A DNA stretch of 32,209 nt from Comamonadaceae bacterium (GTDB lineage: Bacteria > Pseudomonadota > Gammaproteobacteria > Burkholderiales > Burkholderiaceae_C): contig JAAOZX010000402.1 in NCBI GenBank assembly GCA_012274225.1, positions 1 through 32,209 on the forward strand, given 5' to 3'. The position numbers and the translations under genes are program-made. The notes below the pieces were generated by a model that did not search any database, had not been told where the DNA came from, and saw nothing but the letters and a program-made list of their open reading frames with translations. How positions within the stretch are numbered: position 1 is the first letter of the stretch; each line of letters opens with the position of its first letter. This document shows positions 30,678-32,209 of this stretch, piece after piece.

Positions 30678-31298
30678 ATGCCGTACCTGATTGCCTCGGT
30701 CGAAGGCGTCGAAATCAAGAAGATCGACCTGCAGAAGGACCGCACCACGCTGGGCCGCCATGCGGACAATGACATCGTGTTCGACAACATGGTGGTGAGC
30801 GGCCACCACTGCGTGTTCGACCTGAAGGGCCTGGCCGATGTGTTCGTGGAGGACCTGAACAGCACCAACGGCACCTACATCAACGGCAAGATGGTCAAAC
30901 GCCAGCGGCTGCACGACGGCGAGGTCATCGCGATCGGCAATTTCCGCGTCCGTTTCCACGCGGGATCGTCCAAGACGCTGGACTTTTCGGGGACCACCGC
31001 CATGCAGCTCGGCCCGGACGGCCAGGCGCCGCAGCTCAAGGCGTTCTTCAAGGTGGTCAACGGCTCGTCGGCCGGCCTGGAAATGCCGGTGCTCAAGGCC
31101 GTGAGCACCTTCGGCAAGCCGGGCGTGTCGGTGGTGGCGGTCTCGCACCGGCGCGACGGCTTCTATGTGGCGCACCTCGACGGCGACGACAAGCCGACCC
31201 TCAACGGCGACCGGCTCGGCGACAAGCCGGTGATGCTGGCCGATCACGACCTGCTGGAGATCAGCGGCACGCAGATGCTGTTCCTGCTGAGGGATTAG
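30678..31298 (+). CDS. FHA-domain protein with a second degenerate FHA repeat
   Basis: This 206-residue cytoplasmic protein has an N-terminal FHA domain (about 4-94) with all phosphothreonine-pocket residues: G26-R27 (LGRHADND), S41 and H44 (VSGHHC), and N65-G66 (STNGTYING). A second repeat (about 119-204) keeps the fold pattern, including TLNGDRL (N177-G178), but has GK in place of GR and lacks the full pocket. It may bind phosphorylated partners through domain 1 and use domain 2 for structure. No Ser/Thr kinase is in the window. It precedes a small hypothetical and trxC on the same strand. Confidence 0.9.
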   Translation: MPYLIASVEGVEIKKIDLQKDRTTLGRHADNDIVFDNMVVSGHHCVFDLKGLADVFVEDLNSTNGTYINGKMVKRQRLHDGEVIAIGNFRVRFHAGSSKTLDFSGTTAMQLGPDGQAPQLKAFFKVVNGSSAGLEMPVLKAVSTFGKPGVSVVAVSHRRDGFYVAHLDGDDKPTLNGDRLGDKPVMLADHDLLEISGTQMLFLLRD

Positions 31299-31437
31299 CC
31301 GGCTGCGCAATGCGACCCCGAACCGGCCGGTCGATGGCGGACTCATCCGCTGCGGCGCCGGCGGTGCATCTTGAACCGCCGGGCAGGGGACCGGCCGGTG
31401 CCCTTGTATTCGATGCGCACAGCCCCAGATTCCAGGC

Positions 31438-31752
31438 ATGAAAACATCTTCCGTCACCCTCAACAAGAACCTGGCGCTGCTGGCCCAGGTTCTCGAGCGG
31501 CTGGAGCAGGGCGGACGCGCGATCGATGCCGATCAGTACCGCATGCTGGTCAGCCGGATCACCGACGAGCTCAAGGCCACGCCGCGCGATGCGGGGCTCG
31601 ATGCCGTGCTGGAAGAGTTCCCCACGATGAGCGAGCTGTACGAGAACCTCAACTACGAGCACGCGGGCCTTTGCCGTTCGGCGCTCGAATCCGGCCTGGC
31701 CGCGGAAGCCGCCGCGTGCTCGGCGATCGCCGTGGCCCGGCGCGCGGCCTGA
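31438..31752 (+). CDS. Small helical hypothetical protein (104 aa)
   Basis: I do not recognise the family. The sequence is mostly helical and acidic, with LALLAQVLERLEQGGRAIDA, YRMLVSRITDELKATP and a middle EFPTMSELYENLNYEHAGLC. The C-terminus is Ala-rich. There is no signal peptide. It lies 139 bp after the FHA gene and 11 bp before trxC, so it may be co-transcribed with trxC. Confidence 0.65.
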   Translation: MKTSSVTLNKNLALLAQVLERLEQGGRAIDADQYRMLVSRITDELKATPRDAGLDAVLEEFPTMSELYENLNYEHAGLCRSALESGLAAEAAACSAIAVARRAA

Positions 31753-31763
31753 AGGAGCCCATC

Positions 31764-32209
<446 letters not shown>

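Overview
The window is about 32 kb of GC-rich, densely coded bacterial chromosome. The gene content points to Burkholderiales, most likely Comamonadaceae. The pointers are a Bug-type tripartite tricarboxylate receptor, a YXWGXW-repeat protein, DUF6172 and DUF3820 proteins, thioredoxin-2 and a DauA-like D-amino-acid dehydrogenase. This placement is inferred from family resemblance, as no rRNA or tRNA is present. I see no prophage, IS element, CRISPR array, tRNA or rRNA.

Layout. (1) Positions 1-2633, minus strand: a tightly overlapped operon of a PEP-mutase/isocitrate-lyase-family lyase, then LeuC-like and LeuD-like hydratase subunits; LeuD runs off the left edge. (2) 2800-3656, plus: a possible small membrane protein, an SUI1/eIF1-like protein and a DUF3820 protein. 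(3) 3754-6480, plus: an overlapping Asp/Glu-racemase-family protein, Ldh2-family dehydrogenase and Bug receptor. Regions 1 and 3 together look like uptake and breakdown of an unknown hydroxy- or dicarboxylic acid. (4) 6605-9948: two lineage-type hypotheticals around a 7TMR-DISM receptor with a degenerate GGDEF domain. (5) 10080-14595: an aldo/keto reductase, a DUF6172 protein, a DEAD-box helicase, and a translationally coupled AhpD-like protein plus class III nucleotidyl cyclase whose base-selecting residues are unusual. (6) 14887-18037: a DauA-like dehydrogenase diverging from an XRE-cupin regulator and an aldo/keto reductase, with two matching palindromic operator candidates between them. 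(7) 18216-24749: a YXWGXW protein, a DEDDy exonuclease, a small hypothetical, a minus-strand group (luciferase-like oxidoreductase, MFS, dienelactone hydrolase fusion) and a divergent MFS gene. (8) 24753-25013: a 261-bp near-symmetric six-hairpin element of a dispersed repeat family; a half copy lies at 9952-10008. (9) 25012-27526: a universal stress protein and a hemerythrin protein diverging around a perfect FNR/ANR-like palindrome, an exported MsrA and a lipoprotein. (10) 27638-32209: an L,D-transpeptidase/M23 peptidase pair, a YbfB-type MFS, a double-FHA protein, a small hypothetical and thioredoxin-2 at the right edge.

The most interesting items are the symmetric hairpin element and its half copy, the lyase/hydratase plus racemase/Ldh2/Bug catabolic module, the Glu/Gln nucleotidyl cyclase coupled to an AhpD-like protein, the DauA homologue that has lost the arginine-specificity Glu, and the FNR-like box between usp and hemerythrin. 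Start codons were chosen from ribosome-binding sites, overlaps and family length. Functions rest on motif reading without database searches.
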